Assembly (NCBI RefSeq): GCF_042675645.1
Contig: NZ_JBHTJH010000004.1
Coordinates: 1,240,001 to 1,304,000 of the forward strand
Direction: 5' to 3'
From: Sungkyunkwania multivorans
GTDB taxonomy: Bacteria; Bacteroidota; Bacteroidia; Flavobacteriales; Flavobacteriaceae
DNA: 64,000 bases
The translations under genes were made by a program, and so were the position numbers. Under the pieces are notes generated by a model, which did not search any database, was not told the origin of the DNA, and saw nothing but the letters and a program-made list of their open reading frames with translations. Positions 26,355-35,556 of this stretch are shown piece after piece (positions within the stretch are counted from its first letter, which is position 1; every line of letters begins with the position of its first letter).

Positions 26355-29135
26355 ATGCAGGATATCTCCACATTAGATCCTAAGAAGAATATATTGATAA
26401 AGGGTGCAAAGCTGCACAATCTCAAGAACATAGATGTTGCCATACCCCGTAACAAACTAGTAGTGATCACTGGACTTTCTGGTTCTGGAAAATCCAGTCT
26501 GGCCTTCGACACCCTCTACGCAGAGGGTCAACGAAGGTATGTTGAAAGTTTGTCCTCATATGCCAGACAGTTTTTAGGAAGGCTCAATAAACCAAAGGTC
26601 GACTATATCAAAGGAATTGCGCCAGCGATCGCCATCGAGCAAAAGGTGAATTCTACCAACCCACGCTCGACGGTCGGTACTACGACCGAGATCTACGATT
26701 ATCTCAAGTTATTGTATGCACGCATTGGCAGGACCTATTCTCCGATCTCTGGCGAAGAAGTAAAAAAACACACCGTATCGGACGTTATCGACTTTGTAAA
26801 GACCATTGATGAGCGGAGTAAGCTATTACTGCTCTCCCCTGTTCATATCCCCGAAGAGCGTAGCTCCTTGCAATCCATTAAGATCTTAGCTCAACAAGGA
26901 TATGCGCGTATCAAATACAAGGGAGATATTCTACGCATCGACGAAATTGATGAAGAGATCGACCATGATTTTTACCTAGTGGTCGATAGAGTTGTGGTGG
27001 CGCAGGATGAAGATTTTTATAACCGGCTTGCAGATGCGGTCAACACGGCCTTCTTCGAAGGAAAAGGAGCATGTATCATCGAAGAATTAGCAACAAATAA
27101 GGTCACACCTTTTAGTAGTTTATTCGAGCTCGATGGTATGCAATTCTTGGAGCCCAATGTTCACTTGTTTAGTTTTAATAACCCGTACGGCGCTTGTCCC
27201 AAATGTGAAGGTTATGGCGATGTCATCGGTATCGACGAGGATCTGGTCATTCCAAACACAGGTCTATCGGTGTATGAAAATGCGATCTTCCCATGGCGTG
27301 GCGAGAGTATGAGTTGGTATCGAGATCAACTGGTCAATAATGCGTATAAATTCGACTTCCCTATTCATAAGCCTTTTTTTGAGTTAACAGAGGATCAGAA
27401 AAGATTGATATGGGAAGGAAACGAATACTTTGAGGGGCTGAATTATTTCTTCAGCATGCTTGAAGAAAAAAGCTATAAGATCCAAAATCGGGTGATGCTA
27501 TCGCGATATCGTGGAAAGACCAAGTGTGACGTATGTAAAGGAAAACGACTGCGTCCGGAAGCCAACCACGTAAAGATCCACAATAGGACATTGACCGAAT
27601 TGGTAGAAATGCCCTTACGCAATTTAGCCATATTCTTCAAAGATCTGCAACTTGATAAATACGACGAAAAGATAGCAGCACGGCTCTTAAAAGAGATCAA
27701 TAATCGGTTGTCTTTCCTGTCCAATGTTGGTCTGGACTATCTTACCCTAAATAGAAAGTCCAACACCCTATCTGGTGGAGAATCCCAACGTATCAATTTG
27801 GCCACATCTCTGGGCAGTAGCTTGGTGGGATCCATGTATATCTTGGATGAACCAAGTATAGGCCTGCATCCCAAGGACACAGAAAAATTGGTGACCGTTT
27901 TAGAATCGCTGCGAAATCTGGGCAATACCGTTATTGTGGTTGAACACGATGAGGACATTATGAAAGCGGCCGATGAGATCATCGATATTGGACCAGAGGC
28001 CGGCACGCACGGAGGCCAGGTGGTAGCAGTAGGTAACTTTGAACAGATCACAAACAATGGTAGTACCCTTACAGCCAACTACCTTAATGGCACTATGGAG
28101 ATAGAGGTGCCCACAAAACGCAGGACATCTAAGAACTATATCGATGTTATTGGCGCACGCGAAAACAATCTCAAAAATATCGACGTGCGTTTTCCTTTAA
28201 ATATGCTCACAGTCATCACTGGGGTCTCCGGAAGCGGGAAAAGCACCTTGGTAAAAAAGATCCTATATCCATCAATCTTAAAAGAAACTGGTGGCTACGG
28301 TGAAAAATCTGGACAGTTCACAAAAATTGAAGGAAAATATGATAGTGTCAAAAATGTCGAATTCGTAGACCAAAACCCCATCGGACGCTCCTCACGCTCC
28401 AATCCGGTCACTTATATAAAGGCGTATGACGATATTAGAAGTTTGTTCGCTTCTCAGAAGCTGTCTAAGATCCGCAATTATCAAGCAAAACACTTCTCCT
28501 TCAATGTAGATGGTGGACGCTGCGAAACTTGCAAAGGCGAAGGTGAGGTGACCATAGAGATGCAGTTTATGGCAGATGTGCACCTAGAGTGCGAGACCTG
28601 CGGTGGAAAACGTTTTAAGAAGGACGTGCTAGAGGTAAAATACAATGACAAGAACATCGATGATATATTGAACATGACCATCGATGACGCTATTGAATTC
28701 TTTAAGACCAATGATGCCAAGAAGATCGCAAACAAGTTACAACCATTGCAAGATGTGGGACTCGGGTATGTGACGTTGGGACAGTCCTCCTCTACCCTTT
28801 CGGGTGGTGAGGCACAGCGGATCAAACTCGCCACATTCCTGGGAAAAGGAAACACCAAGGAGAAAGCACTCTTTATCTTCGACGAACCGACTACCGGCTT
28901 GCACTTTCACGATATTAAGAAACTTCTAAAGTCTTTTGACGCCTTGATCGAAAAGGGACACTCGATCATCGTCGTGGAGCACAATTTGGAACTGATCAAA
29001 TGCGCTGACCATGTCATCGATCTAGGTCCCGAAGGTGGAGAAAATGGCGGGACCTTGGTCGCCGCTGGCACGCCAGAAGAAATTGTGAAAAATAAAGCTT
29101 CGTTTACTGGCAAATATCTTTCTGAAAAGATCTAA
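26355..29135 (+). CDS. uvrA: Excinuclease ABC subunit A
   Basis: Damage-recognition ATPase of nucleotide excision repair, 926 residues from ATG 26355 (normal length). Two ABC modules are visible: Walker A GLSGSGKSSLAFDTLYAEGQ at about residue 40 and GVSGSGKSTLVKKI near 620, with ABC signatures NTLSGGESQRINLA and STLSGGEAQRIKLA. Zinc-finger Cys pairs occur as CPKC, CDVC, CETC and CETCGGKRF. The stop overlaps the convergent DUF3667 gene by 4 bases. Confidence 0.97.
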   Translation: MQDISTLDPKKNILIKGAKLHNLKNIDVAIPRNKLVVITGLSGSGKSSLAFDTLYAEGQRRYVESLSSYARQFLGRLNKPKVDYIKGIAPAIAIEQKVNSTNPRSTVGTTTEIYDYLKLLYARIGRTYSPISGEEVKKHTVSDVIDFVKTIDERSKLLLLSPVHIPEERSSLQSIKILAQQGYARIKYKGDILRIDEIDEEIDHDFYLVVDRVVVAQDEDFYNRLADAVNTAFFEGKGACIIEELATNKVTPFSSLFELDGMQFLEPNVHLFSFNNPYGACPKCEGYGDVIGIDEDLVIPNTGLSVYENAIFPWRGESMSWYRDQLVNNAYKFDFPIHKPFFELTEDQKRLIWEGNEYFEGLNYFFSMLEEKSYKIQNRVMLSRYRGKTKCDVCKGKRLRPEANHVKIHNRTLTELVEMPLRNLAIFFKDLQLDKYDEKIAARLLKEINNRLSFLSNVGLDYLTLNRKSNTLSGGESQRINLATSLGSSLVGSMYILDEPSIGLHPKDTEKLVTVLESLRNLGNTVIVVEHDEDIMKAADEIIDIGPEAGTHGGQVVAVGNFEQITNNGSTLTANYLNGTMEIEVPTKRRTSKNYIDVIGARENNLKNIDVRFPLNMLTVITGVSGSGKSTLVKKILYPSILKETGGYGEKSGQFTKIEGKYDSVKNVEFVDQNPIGRSSRSNPVTYIKAYDDIRSLFASQKLSKIRNYQAKHFSFNVDGGRCETCKGEGEVTIEMQFMADVHLECETCGGKRFKKDVLEVKYNDKNIDDILNMTIDDAIEFFKTNDAKKIANKLQPLQDVGLGYVTLGQSSSTLSGGEAQRIKLATFLGKGNTKEKALFIFDEPTTGLHFHDIKKLLKSFDALIEKGHSIIVVEHNLELIKCADHVIDLGPEGGENGGTLVAAGTPEEIVKNKASFTGKYLSEKI

Positions 29136-30199
29136 TACAACACAAACGAAATAAAGATCATCGCTGTAACCGATAATGGCAATACGAACATCAAATAGAT
29201 AAAGGTCACCATACTGGCCTTGATCCATGTTAAAAAATAGTTCTGTTTGTAAAAATACCTCATACTTAGCCACAGGTAAATGAAGGTAGAAAGAATGATG
29301 AGCACCTGTATCCAACCTGGCATATCGAATAGCAGATTGCACAATACCAAGAACGAGAGTGTGACAAACATGAAGGTGAAATAGTAAAAACTAAACACCA
29401 TATGGTGTGCAAAACGTCCACGCCTCAAATAAAATATCTTAAGGATCATAGCAAACACCGGCAACAGAAAGAACATGGCAATGGGAATAGTGTCATAGAA
29501 CGCCTTTAACACCCCTCCAGCCTTTTGCTCATAGAGCTTCAATATCTGTCCAGCAAACATGCGCGCGAAGGCACTGCTGTCATCCTCAAGACCAATGACT
29601 CTTAATTTATCTTCCTTACTTCCGCCAGCGGCGATCACCGAGTCTAGCTTTTCCCTGTTAAAATTGAACATGATGTTTGGTCCGTTCTTACCCTTTTTTG
29701 CTTCCAACTTCATCACCGAATCCAAGATCTTCAGTTCTTTGTCGCTCATGCCGATAAATTTCTGATTCTGTTTCAATGCTTGTGAAGCCCTTTCCATAGC
29801 AATAGAATCTGCAGCCCTTACTTTGATCGAGTCCAACACTTCCACGTTGTTATCAAAACCCTTTCGCAAGACGTTATCCAATTTCTGATTTTGTTTTCGG
29901 GTCACGATCGAAAACAGGAAGAAAAAGACCACTGAAATAAAAAGATAAAACTGAGCTGGGTGCAAATAGGCCTTCCGCTTGCCATCTACAAAGCGACGGG
30001 CCAAAATGCCGGGCTTGAACATTAGCGGGACAAAACTCTTAAAGAAGCGTGCATCAACAGAGAAATAGTTGCTGATCGTATTACTGAATAAAACCCCCAT
30101 CGTAAGATCCTCTTTGGTCTTTTGTCCGCAGTTGGGGCAGTATCCAAAATTATCTTTTAGTGGAAATTCGCAATTGATGCAATTGTCGAGATCGGTCAT
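29132..30199 (-). CDS. DUF3667 zinc-ribbon membrane protein
   Basis: A 355-residue protein with an N-terminal zinc ribbon (CINC then CPNC, residues about 7-24), the family motif KPGILARRFVDGKRKAYLHP and then about five helices, one after the ribbon (FYLFISVVFFFLFSIVT) and four at the C-terminus. A cytosolic or periplasmic insert of some 130 charged residues sits between. DUF3667 is a Bacteroidota family of unknown function, perhaps a receptor-like or transport accessory protein. Confidence 0.87.
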   Translation of the reverse strand: MTDLDNCINCEFPLKDNFGYCPNCGQKTKEDLTMGVLFSNTISNYFSVDARFFKSFVPLMFKPGILARRFVDGKRKAYLHPAQFYLFISVVFFFLFSIVTRKQNQKLDNVLRKGFDNNVEVLDSIKVRAADSIAMERASQALKQNQKFIGMSDKELKILDSVMKLEAKKGKNGPNIMFNFNREKLDSVIAAGGSKEDKLRVIGLEDDSSAFARMFAGQILKLYEQKAGGVLKAFYDTIPIAMFFLLPVFAMILKIFYLRRGRFAHHMVFSFYYFTFMFVTLSFLVLCNLLFDMPGWIQVLIILSTFIYLWLSMRYFYKQNYFLTWIKASMVTFIYLMFVLPLSVTAMIFISFVLY

Positions 30200-30344
30200 A
30201 CGAGGTTGGTTTCCTCAAAAATAATAAATGTATTCAAATACCATTAGGGCTTCCTACTTTGAAAGATCCATCAGTTATTCACAATCTTGAAAAGATAATT
30301 TTAATTATTTGAATATCAGATAATTATATGTGAATGTATTTTTT

Positions 30345-30360
30345 TGGCACGCTGTTTGGT
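30345..30360 (+). promoter_or_regulatory. Sigma-54-like element (GG-N10-GG) before the first paralog
   Basis: TGGCACGCTGTTTGGT follows a T-run. The TGGCAC half matches the sigma-54 -24 box, and the second GG is exactly 12 bases downstream of the first, the sigma-54 spacing. The -12 box reads TTTGGT rather than TTGCW. A near-identical element with the same variation precedes the neighbouring paralog. Confidence 0.45.
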
Positions 30361-30424
30361 CTACATTAGGCAAATAGCGAAAGCCGAAAAGCTAGAGAGT
30401 AGGCATAACCCAAATTATTTCATT

Positions 30425-31090
30425 ATGAAAAAGATTTCACTTTTAATGACAGCTATGTTACTTGTTGTAACGGCTGCACAGGCAAGCGAAAAGATCAGCA
30501 ACACCGATCTTACTTTGGATGGGTTAACATTCCGCTATTATGCGCAACCGATTCAGTTTGTAGAGCGAGGAGTTACCTTCTATGTATTTCCTAACGGAGA
30601 GTTCGACTTTAACACGCACGCTACAACATACCGACGAGGCAGACGAGGCGGCATCAATACCACCTACGGCGCACCTGGAGTACGAAGAGGTTTTAGAAGT
30701 CCGAGATTCGGTGTTCGAATAGAACACGATAATTTCGGCCGCATACGAAGAATTGGTAACACTTTTATCAATTATACAAGACACGGAATGGTAAAAAGAA
30801 TTGGTACCGTATATGTGCAATATAATAGAAGAGGATTGGTGAGACAGGTCGGAGGAATGCACATCAGATATAACCGTTGGGGCAAGATCATCGGTATTAA
30901 CGGAAGCGTGAAGTTCAATGCCGGATGCGGATTCTGTGGAGCTACCAGCTGTAACATCGACCATTTTGGAAATGGACATGACCATGATTTCGGAGACGAT
31001 CATTATGACGACGATGATTATGGAGATGATGACGACCTGTATTACTATAAGAGTAAGAAGCAGAAGGCTCAAGAGTTGGATATTGATTAG
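30425..31090 (+). CDS. Exported protein with four 16-residue repeats and an acidic His-rich tail
   Basis: 221 residues from ATG 30425, which begins a clear signal peptide (MKKISLLMTAMLLVVTAAQA). Residues 49-62 read GVTFYVFPNGEFDF. Residues 101-164 are four 16-residue units: HDNFGRIRRIGNTFIN, YTRHGMVKRIGTVYVQ, YNRRGLVRQVGGMHIR and YNRWGKIIGINGSVKF. Then come a small Cys cluster (CGFCGATSC, 168-176) and an Asp/His-rich tail (about 183-204) that could bind metal. The repeat pattern suggests stacked beta hairpins. It is a tandem paralog of the next gene. No family recognised; periplasmic or surface location inferred. Confidence 0.75.
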   Translation: MKKISLLMTAMLLVVTAAQASEKISNTDLTLDGLTFRYYAQPIQFVERGVTFYVFPNGEFDFNTHATTYRRGRRGGINTTYGAPGVRRGFRSPRFGVRIEHDNFGRIRRIGNTFINYTRHGMVKRIGTVYVQYNRRGLVRQVGGMHIRYNRWGKIIGINGSVKFNAGCGFCGATSCNIDHFGNGHDHDFGDDHYDDDDYGDDDDLYYYKSKKQKAQELDID

Positions 31091-31163
31091 TGAATATCAT
31101 AATATATAGAAGCTCAATTTGATTGAGTTGAGCAAAAGTTTTTGGTTGGTTAGTTTGTTTAGT

Positions 31164-31201
31164 CCCGCGTGAAATTCTCTATGGATCGCGGGGCTTTTTT
31201 T
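31164..31201 (+). terminator. Terminator of the first paralog
   Basis: CCCGCG and CGCGGG pair across a 17-base loop and are followed by seven Ts. About 75 bases after the stop codon. Confidence 0.7.
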
Positions 31202-31283
31202 ATAGAATATATTCTACGGATCGCTTCTACCGATGTCTCGGCATCGGAGCAACGATCTCTTGGCAAGTTCAGGTCCCATTTTA

Positions 31284-31360
31284 CCTTCAACCTTCAACCC
31301 AACACCCAACACCTAAAATCCAGCACCCAATACCCAGCACCCATCACCTATAAGCCTTCA
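31284..31360. repeat. Degenerate heptamer tract, 11 units
   Basis: Reads in exact 7-base register: CCTTCAA twice, CCCAACA twice, CCTAAAA, TCCAGCA, CCCAATA, CCCAGCA, CCCATCA, CCTATAA, GCCTTCA. Consensus CCnnnnA. It fills most of the 341-base gap between the two paralogs; the rest holds the terminator above and the promoter below. No reading frame. Confidence 0.75.
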
Positions 31361-31382
31361 TTTTTAGACCGTTTCTAATTTT

Positions 31383-31399
31383 TGGCATGATGCTTGGTA
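31383..31399 (+). promoter_or_regulatory. Sigma-54-like element (GG-N10-GG) before the second paralog
   Basis: TGGCATGATGCTTGGTA, preceded by a T-run. The two GG pairs are 12 bases apart. Sequence and spacing mirror the element in front of the first paralog. It lies 33 bases upstream of the ATG at 31432. Confidence 0.45.
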
Positions 31400-31431
31400 T
31401 TATATCATTGAAAACATTAAAATCCTGAGTT

Positions 31432-32628
31432 ATGAAACAGTTAGTCACACTTTTTACAGTACTTCTTTTAGGAGGAGTATCAGTAAATGCCGAAACAACC
31501 AGCAGTGAAGCCACAACGATGTCGCGATATTACAACAATGGTGATTCTTTTATTTTTGATGAAGGCGGTGTCACTTTCTCGGTATATCCAGATGGTGAAT
31601 TCGATTTTTATGTCAACCCCAGATCCAATGTGAACGCCAATGTGAATTTCGGCAATGTGAACATCAGTTTCAATTCGGGTTACGATTACAATGCTTTTGT
31701 ACAATATGACGATTATGGAGCGGTGATCCAGGTAGAGAATGTACCTGTCTATTATGACTGGTATGGCCGTGTGAGTCAGATAGGTGATGTGTTTATCAAC
31801 TACCGCAACAGAAGAGTAGCACGTGTTGGAGGACTCTACGTTCATTATAACAATTTTGGTCGCTTTAGCCACTGTACAGGATTTATCAACGTGTATAACA
31901 GATATTATGTATATCGTCCTTTTCACAGGTTCTTTGTACGCCCAGCTGCCGCCTTTTGCTTTGTAAATTATAATAGACCTTATCGTAGATTTTACACTCC
32001 GGTTCGTTATACTTATTATAGACCTTATCAAAATAACTTCAGAAGATCGTACGCACGAGTTGGAAACACGTATCGATATGCCGAAAATCGCGGTAGAAGA
32101 AACGTTTATAGAAATGACAGCCGTGTACAACGCAGAACGGAGGTTACCAGAAACAATGGAAGAAGAGGCGAAGTTGCACGTAACACCAATAGTAGACGAC
32201 GAGATAATGCTACAGTGAGAAACGAGCGTAGGACAAGAAATAATGGAGAGGTTCGCAACAATAGAAGAACTGTAGAACGTTCAAGAGGTAACAACACTGT
32301 AAATCGAAATAATAGAACTGTTGAACGCAAACGAAATACGACAACACGTACACAACGCACTCCTAACAGGACCGTAGAACGAAAGCGAACGACGACGACA
32401 CGCACGCAACAGGCTCCTAAGAGAACGGTAGAGCGAAAGAAGACCGTAACAAGAACGCCTTCTAAGACGCGGACCAATCGTGTGACGCAGCGTAGCTCGC
32501 AAAAAAGGAACAGCAGCGTCCAGCGTCAGCGCACACAGCGTAAGCCTGCGGTGACCAATAGAAATAGTTCAACAAGAAAGAATACATCCACTTCTCGCAG
32601 CAGTAACAGCAGAAGAGGAAAGATTTAA
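31432..32628 (+). CDS. Exported repeat protein with a long basic Arg/Asn/Thr tail
   Basis: 398 residues with a signal peptide (MKQLVTLFTVLLLGGVSVNA). Residues 46-59 read GVTFSVYPDGEFDF, matching the upstream paralog. Four repeat units follow: YDDYGAVIQVENVPVY (92-107), YDWYGRVSQIGDVFIN, YRNRRVARVGGLYVH (15 residues) and YNNFGRFSHCTGFINV (139-154). A Tyr/Arg/Phe-rich stretch leads into a low-complexity basic tail (about 205-398) with RTVERKR-type repeats. The tail is strongly positive while the paralog tail is strongly negative. It might bind nucleic acid, polysaccharide or the partner's acidic tail. Family not recognised. Confidence 0.75.
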   Translation: MKQLVTLFTVLLLGGVSVNAETTSSEATTMSRYYNNGDSFIFDEGGVTFSVYPDGEFDFYVNPRSNVNANVNFGNVNISFNSGYDYNAFVQYDDYGAVIQVENVPVYYDWYGRVSQIGDVFINYRNRRVARVGGLYVHYNNFGRFSHCTGFINVYNRYYVYRPFHRFFVRPAAAFCFVNYNRPYRRFYTPVRYTYYRPYQNNFRRSYARVGNTYRYAENRGRRNVYRNDSRVQRRTEVTRNNGRRGEVARNTNSRRRDNATVRNERRTRNNGEVRNNRRTVERSRGNNTVNRNNRTVERKRNTTTRTQRTPNRTVERKRTTTTRTQQAPKRTVERKKTVTRTPSKTRTNRVTQRSSQKRNSSVQRQRTQRKPAVTNRNSSTRKNTSTSRSSNSRRGKI

Positions 32629-32693
32629 GGAGAAGATCCCTTTAAAGAAATCTTGCCTACCGCAAGGGTAGGTTGAGGTTGGTTGGTTAGTTG

Positions 32694-32729
32694 AAAGTTC
32701 CCTGCTATCATTAGTGGGGAACTTTTTTT
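32694..32729 (+). terminator. Terminator of the second paralog
   Basis: AAAGTTCCC pairs with GGGGAACTTT and is followed by a run of Ts. It ends the plus-strand transcript. Confidence 0.75.
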
Positions 32730-32769
32730 GGTCTTCAAACCAATGGAACTAAGGACGAAACAGATAAAA

Positions 32770-32795
32770 AAAACCCTCGCGCTTTGCGAGGGTTT
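32770..32795 (-). terminator. Terminator of the lysozyme-fold gene
   Basis: AAACCCTCGC/GCGAGGGTTT, a perfect 10-bp stem. The T-run lies on the minus strand, so it serves the gene ending at 32816. Confidence 0.8.
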
Positions 32796-32815
32796 ATCAA
32801 TTCTAAAAAAATAAT

Positions 32816-33478
32816 CTACGTAATACGTGCCTTTCTATTTGGCGTGATGTATGAAAGGTCATACCCTCCAAACTTCTTCATGTAGCTCTTGATCGAAGTG
32901 CCGTATCCATCGTTGAAGCCAATTCTACCCCAACTTTGAAGAAAACGTCGCACATGTCCTGGTCCAGCTAAATGCGCTGCGGCCAAAATACCAGATTCAG
33001 TGATTAAGACTCCTTTCATGCGCTTACCAACATAACGTTTGATGTCTTTACGCAACACCCACTTGTTTCGTTCAGTGTTAGCAATAAAGGCTTTCTCCTG
33101 CAATGAAGGTGTGTCTAAGAAGAGCTCAACGTTATGAACGCCGATCAATGCTAAAGTACCTTTGCCAAATTGGTACTTGCCCATATAGCCAAAATCGTTA
33201 ACGGCGAAATAGTCGCCACTCGATTCTCTAAAGCCCAGAGCTTCTTTAAACCCAACAAAATCCTTCTCTAAATAGGGAAGATAAAGTGGTTTTTGAACAG
33301 CCTCTTCTTGTCTTCGAATCTCGTCAGCCGTAAGGACAGTTGCCTCTTGGCTTTCGATAACTACATAATTTAAAGGAACGTTTTGGTTATTGTCGGCTTT
33401 TTTTGTCGAAGTAAAGCCTAAACTTACGAATGCAATAATTGCAAATAAAATTAAACACTTGACAGTGCTTCTTACCAT
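32816..33478 (-). CDS. Exported lysozyme-fold (lytic transglycosylase-like) protein
   Basis: 220 residues with an N-terminal export helix (CLILFAIIAFVSLGFTS). Residues about 75-200 form a lysozyme-like domain. FKEALGFRESSGDYFAVNDF has the Glu-Ser-Ser-Gly active-site signature, and GYMGKYQFGKGTLALIG resembles the G-x-x-QF transglycosylase helix. It probably cleaves or binds peptidoglycan in the periplasm. Homologs are sometimes named LysM peptidoglycan-binding proteins, but no LysM repeat is visible here. Monocistronic. Confidence 0.78.
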   Translation of the reverse strand: MVRSTVKCLILFAIIAFVSLGFTSTKKADNNQNVPLNYVVIESQEATVLTADEIRRQEEAVQKPLYLPYLEKDFVGFKEALGFRESSGDYFAVNDFGYMGKYQFGKGTLALIGVHNVELFLDTPSLQEKAFIANTERNKWVLRKDIKRYVGKRMKGVLITESGILAAAHLAGPGHVRRFLQSWGRIGFNDGYGTSIKSYMKKFGGYDLSYITPNRKARIT

Positions 33479-33588
33479 AAAAATTGCTTTCTCTAAGCCT
33501 TACAAATTGTGCCCCAATTAAGCTTAGAATTTCGGCCTGCAAATTTACCATTTTTTTTTAAATTTCACAATATGATCGTTCAAGTGCA

Positions 33589-34497
33589 TTAAAAGTGGAA
33601 TGAATGGAATTTAAAATCACCATTTGTGGTGATTTCCAAGGCTGGTGCAGGGACCTTTATGAAGTTGATCGTCTTAAACAAAGATCGTAGGAATTTCGAC
33701 CTGGTTTCTATCTTTGTCAAGTCGATATCCAAACTTAGATAAAACTGTCGATATGGATCTGAACTTCCTGGAAATAAGCGCCGTTGGTCTTCTATGGTTC
33801 CTGCGAGCATTCCTTCGCCACCATAACCGAAGGCAACATTGAGCCACCTGGGAAATCTGCTCTCCTCTTTTAAAAAAGAATGAACATTTGCACTAAGCCA
33901 ATAAGTTTGTCCGTTATAGTCTTTCAACACCTCTTGAAGGTAGTTCTCCCCTAGCTTATTAGGTCGTAGCGCCGCATATTCGCTACGCGAAAAAGAAAAC
34001 TTAAGACGAATCCGCTGTTCATTCCAAAGCAATTCCTGTCCGATATAGAGTCCGGTGCCGAGGCCATTCGCTGCTACATCGCCCAAAGACGCTCCCCACT
34101 CTGCAGAAAATCCGTCCATCACCTCCACAGCCGTTAAAAAGGCAAAGCCCAGGGTGCCGCCATACAGCAGCTGATCGCTCTTTGAGACCCCCGCCCAACG
34201 CAGGGTGTTGGCACCAACCTCCCCAACATAATAGGCGGTAAAAATATGGCCCGCCTTATCCATTTGTAACCACTCGTCATTATCATTGATGAATTGAAAT
34301 GAAGAACGTGGGAAATCGGCATACCACAAACGGTCTAGACCAACCAAAGCAGCTGTTGCCAACGAAGCTTCCGAGATCGCTACAAAGTTCCTTCTGGGCT
34401 TATGCAAACTATCCGCCGCCTTGAAAAATGGAGGTGGGGTCAACTGAGCGAATGTGGATGCACTACAAAGCAGTATTAGCCATGTCCAGTTACGCAT
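33589..34497 (-). CDS. DUF2279 (YfiM-like) outer-membrane/periplasmic protein
   Basis: 302 residues from ATG 34497, which opens a signal peptide (MRNWTWLILLCSASTFAQ). The segment LQMDKAGHIFTAYYVGEVGA with a conserved DK-GH pair and the EVMDGFSAEWGASLGDVAANGLG stretch are DUF2279 hallmarks. The upstream start would overlap mltG. It starts 1 base after the mltG stop, so the two are cotranscribed. Possibly linked to the cell envelope; no activity known. Confidence 0.85.
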   Translation of the reverse strand: MRNWTWLILLCSASTFAQLTPPPFFKAADSLHKPRRNFVAISEASLATAALVGLDRLWYADFPRSSFQFINDNDEWLQMDKAGHIFTAYYVGEVGANTLRWAGVSKSDQLLYGGTLGFAFLTAVEVMDGFSAEWGASLGDVAANGLGTGLYIGQELLWNEQRIRLKFSFSRSEYAALRPNKLGENYLQEVLKDYNGQTYWLSANVHSFLKEESRFPRWLNVAFGYGGEGMLAGTIEDQRRLFPGSSDPYRQFYLSLDIDLTKIETRSKFLRSLFKTINFIKVPAPALEITTNGDFKFHSFHF

Positions 34498-34498
34498 C

Positions 34499-35542
34499 CT
34501 ATCTAAAGATCCTTTGCTTGTCGATCCAGCGTTTGTATTCAATACGATTCCTGTTGTGTTGCGCTAAGGTCTTCGCAAATTTGTGATATCCAAAATTCGT
34601 TACATCCGCCACGAAATAGAGATAATCATGCTTTTCTGCATCAAGCACAGCTTCTATAGCGGAGATATCTGGCATGGTGATCGGGCCTGGTGGTACACCC
34701 GCGTATTTATAGGTATTATAAGGGGAATCTAACTCTAGGTCTTTGTACAGTACTCGCTTTACGACGGTATCGAAGTTTCCAGTGTGTTTCTTTAAGGCAT
34801 AGATCACAGTAGGGTCTGCTTGCAGGCGGATGCCCTTTTTGATTCTATTGAGATAGACCCCTGCAACCCTTGGTCGCTCATCAGCCTTCACCGTCTCTTT
34901 CTGAACTACTGCCGCCAAGGAAATGATCTCCTCTTCTGTAAGGCCATAGGAAGAAGCTTTCGCTTTCCGACTATCATTCCAAAAACGTTGGTACTCTTCC
35001 AACATCCTGTCTCTAAACCCTTCCGCCGAAATATTCCAAAACACTTCATAGCTATTGGGCAAATACATCGCAAGTGCATTATCCTTGGTAAAGCCATTTT
35101 TCTTGAGAAACGTACTATCACTAAAGGCCCTCATCAAGGAAACACTATCAGCTTCTATTTGCTGCGCGATCCTTCCTGCAAGACCGTTGAGGCGCTCTTG
35201 ATTGTTGAAGGATATCCGTATCGGAACGTTATTTACTCGTAATGTATTCACTATATCATTGTTGGTCATTCCTTTCTTTATGATATAGTGTCCCGCCTTT
35301 ACATTGCTGGCATATCCTTTCTTCTCCGCTGTGGTGACAAAATCGTCCGCATTTTTCAACAAAGGAGCAAGTATTTCCCGAACATCGCCTATACCGGCAC
35401 CTGTAGGTATATAAATATTAGCCTTCTCATTGTTGAAAGCTGTGTTTGGAGAAAAGAAGACATCATAAAAATGATACACAAACCAACCACCCGCGAGACA
35501 GCCGGCCAATACGATGATGGTTAAAATTCTTTTGATATACAT
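34499..35542 (-). CDS. mltG: Endolytic murein transglycosylase MltG
   Basis: Inner-membrane enzyme that cuts nascent peptidoglycan. 347 residues from ATG 35542, which starts the single membrane anchor (RILTIIVLAGCLAGGWFVYHF). A LysM-like segment precedes the YceG catalytic domain. Catalytic Glu is in AAVVQKETVKADE, with the family block RVAGVYLNRIKKGIRLQADP and SPYNTYKYAGVPPGPI. The gene lies 14 bases after the GNAT gene in a dapF-GNAT-mltG-DUF2279 operon. Confidence 0.95.
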   Translation of the reverse strand: MYIKRILTIIVLAGCLAGGWFVYHFYDVFFSPNTAFNNEKANIYIPTGAGIGDVREILAPLLKNADDFVTTAEKKGYASNVKAGHYIIKKGMTNNDIVNTLRVNNVPIRISFNNQERLNGLAGRIAQQIEADSVSLMRAFSDSTFLKKNGFTKDNALAMYLPNSYEVFWNISAEGFRDRMLEEYQRFWNDSRKAKASSYGLTEEEIISLAAVVQKETVKADERPRVAGVYLNRIKKGIRLQADPTVIYALKKHTGNFDTVVKRVLYKDLELDSPYNTYKYAGVPPGPITMPDISAIEAVLDAEKHDYLYFVADVTNFGYHKFAKTLAQHNRNRIEYKRWIDKQRIFR

Positions 35543-35556
35543 AAGATTTAAGTAGG

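Noticed and set aside
30524..31072. 182-residue frame opposite the first repeat paralog
   Set aside because: Its Ile/Ser/Val-rich low-complexity text is the complement of the Asp/His/Arg codons of the real gene.
31480..32130. 216-residue frame opposite the second repeat paralog
   Set aside because: Same reason; no signal, motif or start context, while the plus strand shows a signal peptide and repeats shared with its neighbour.
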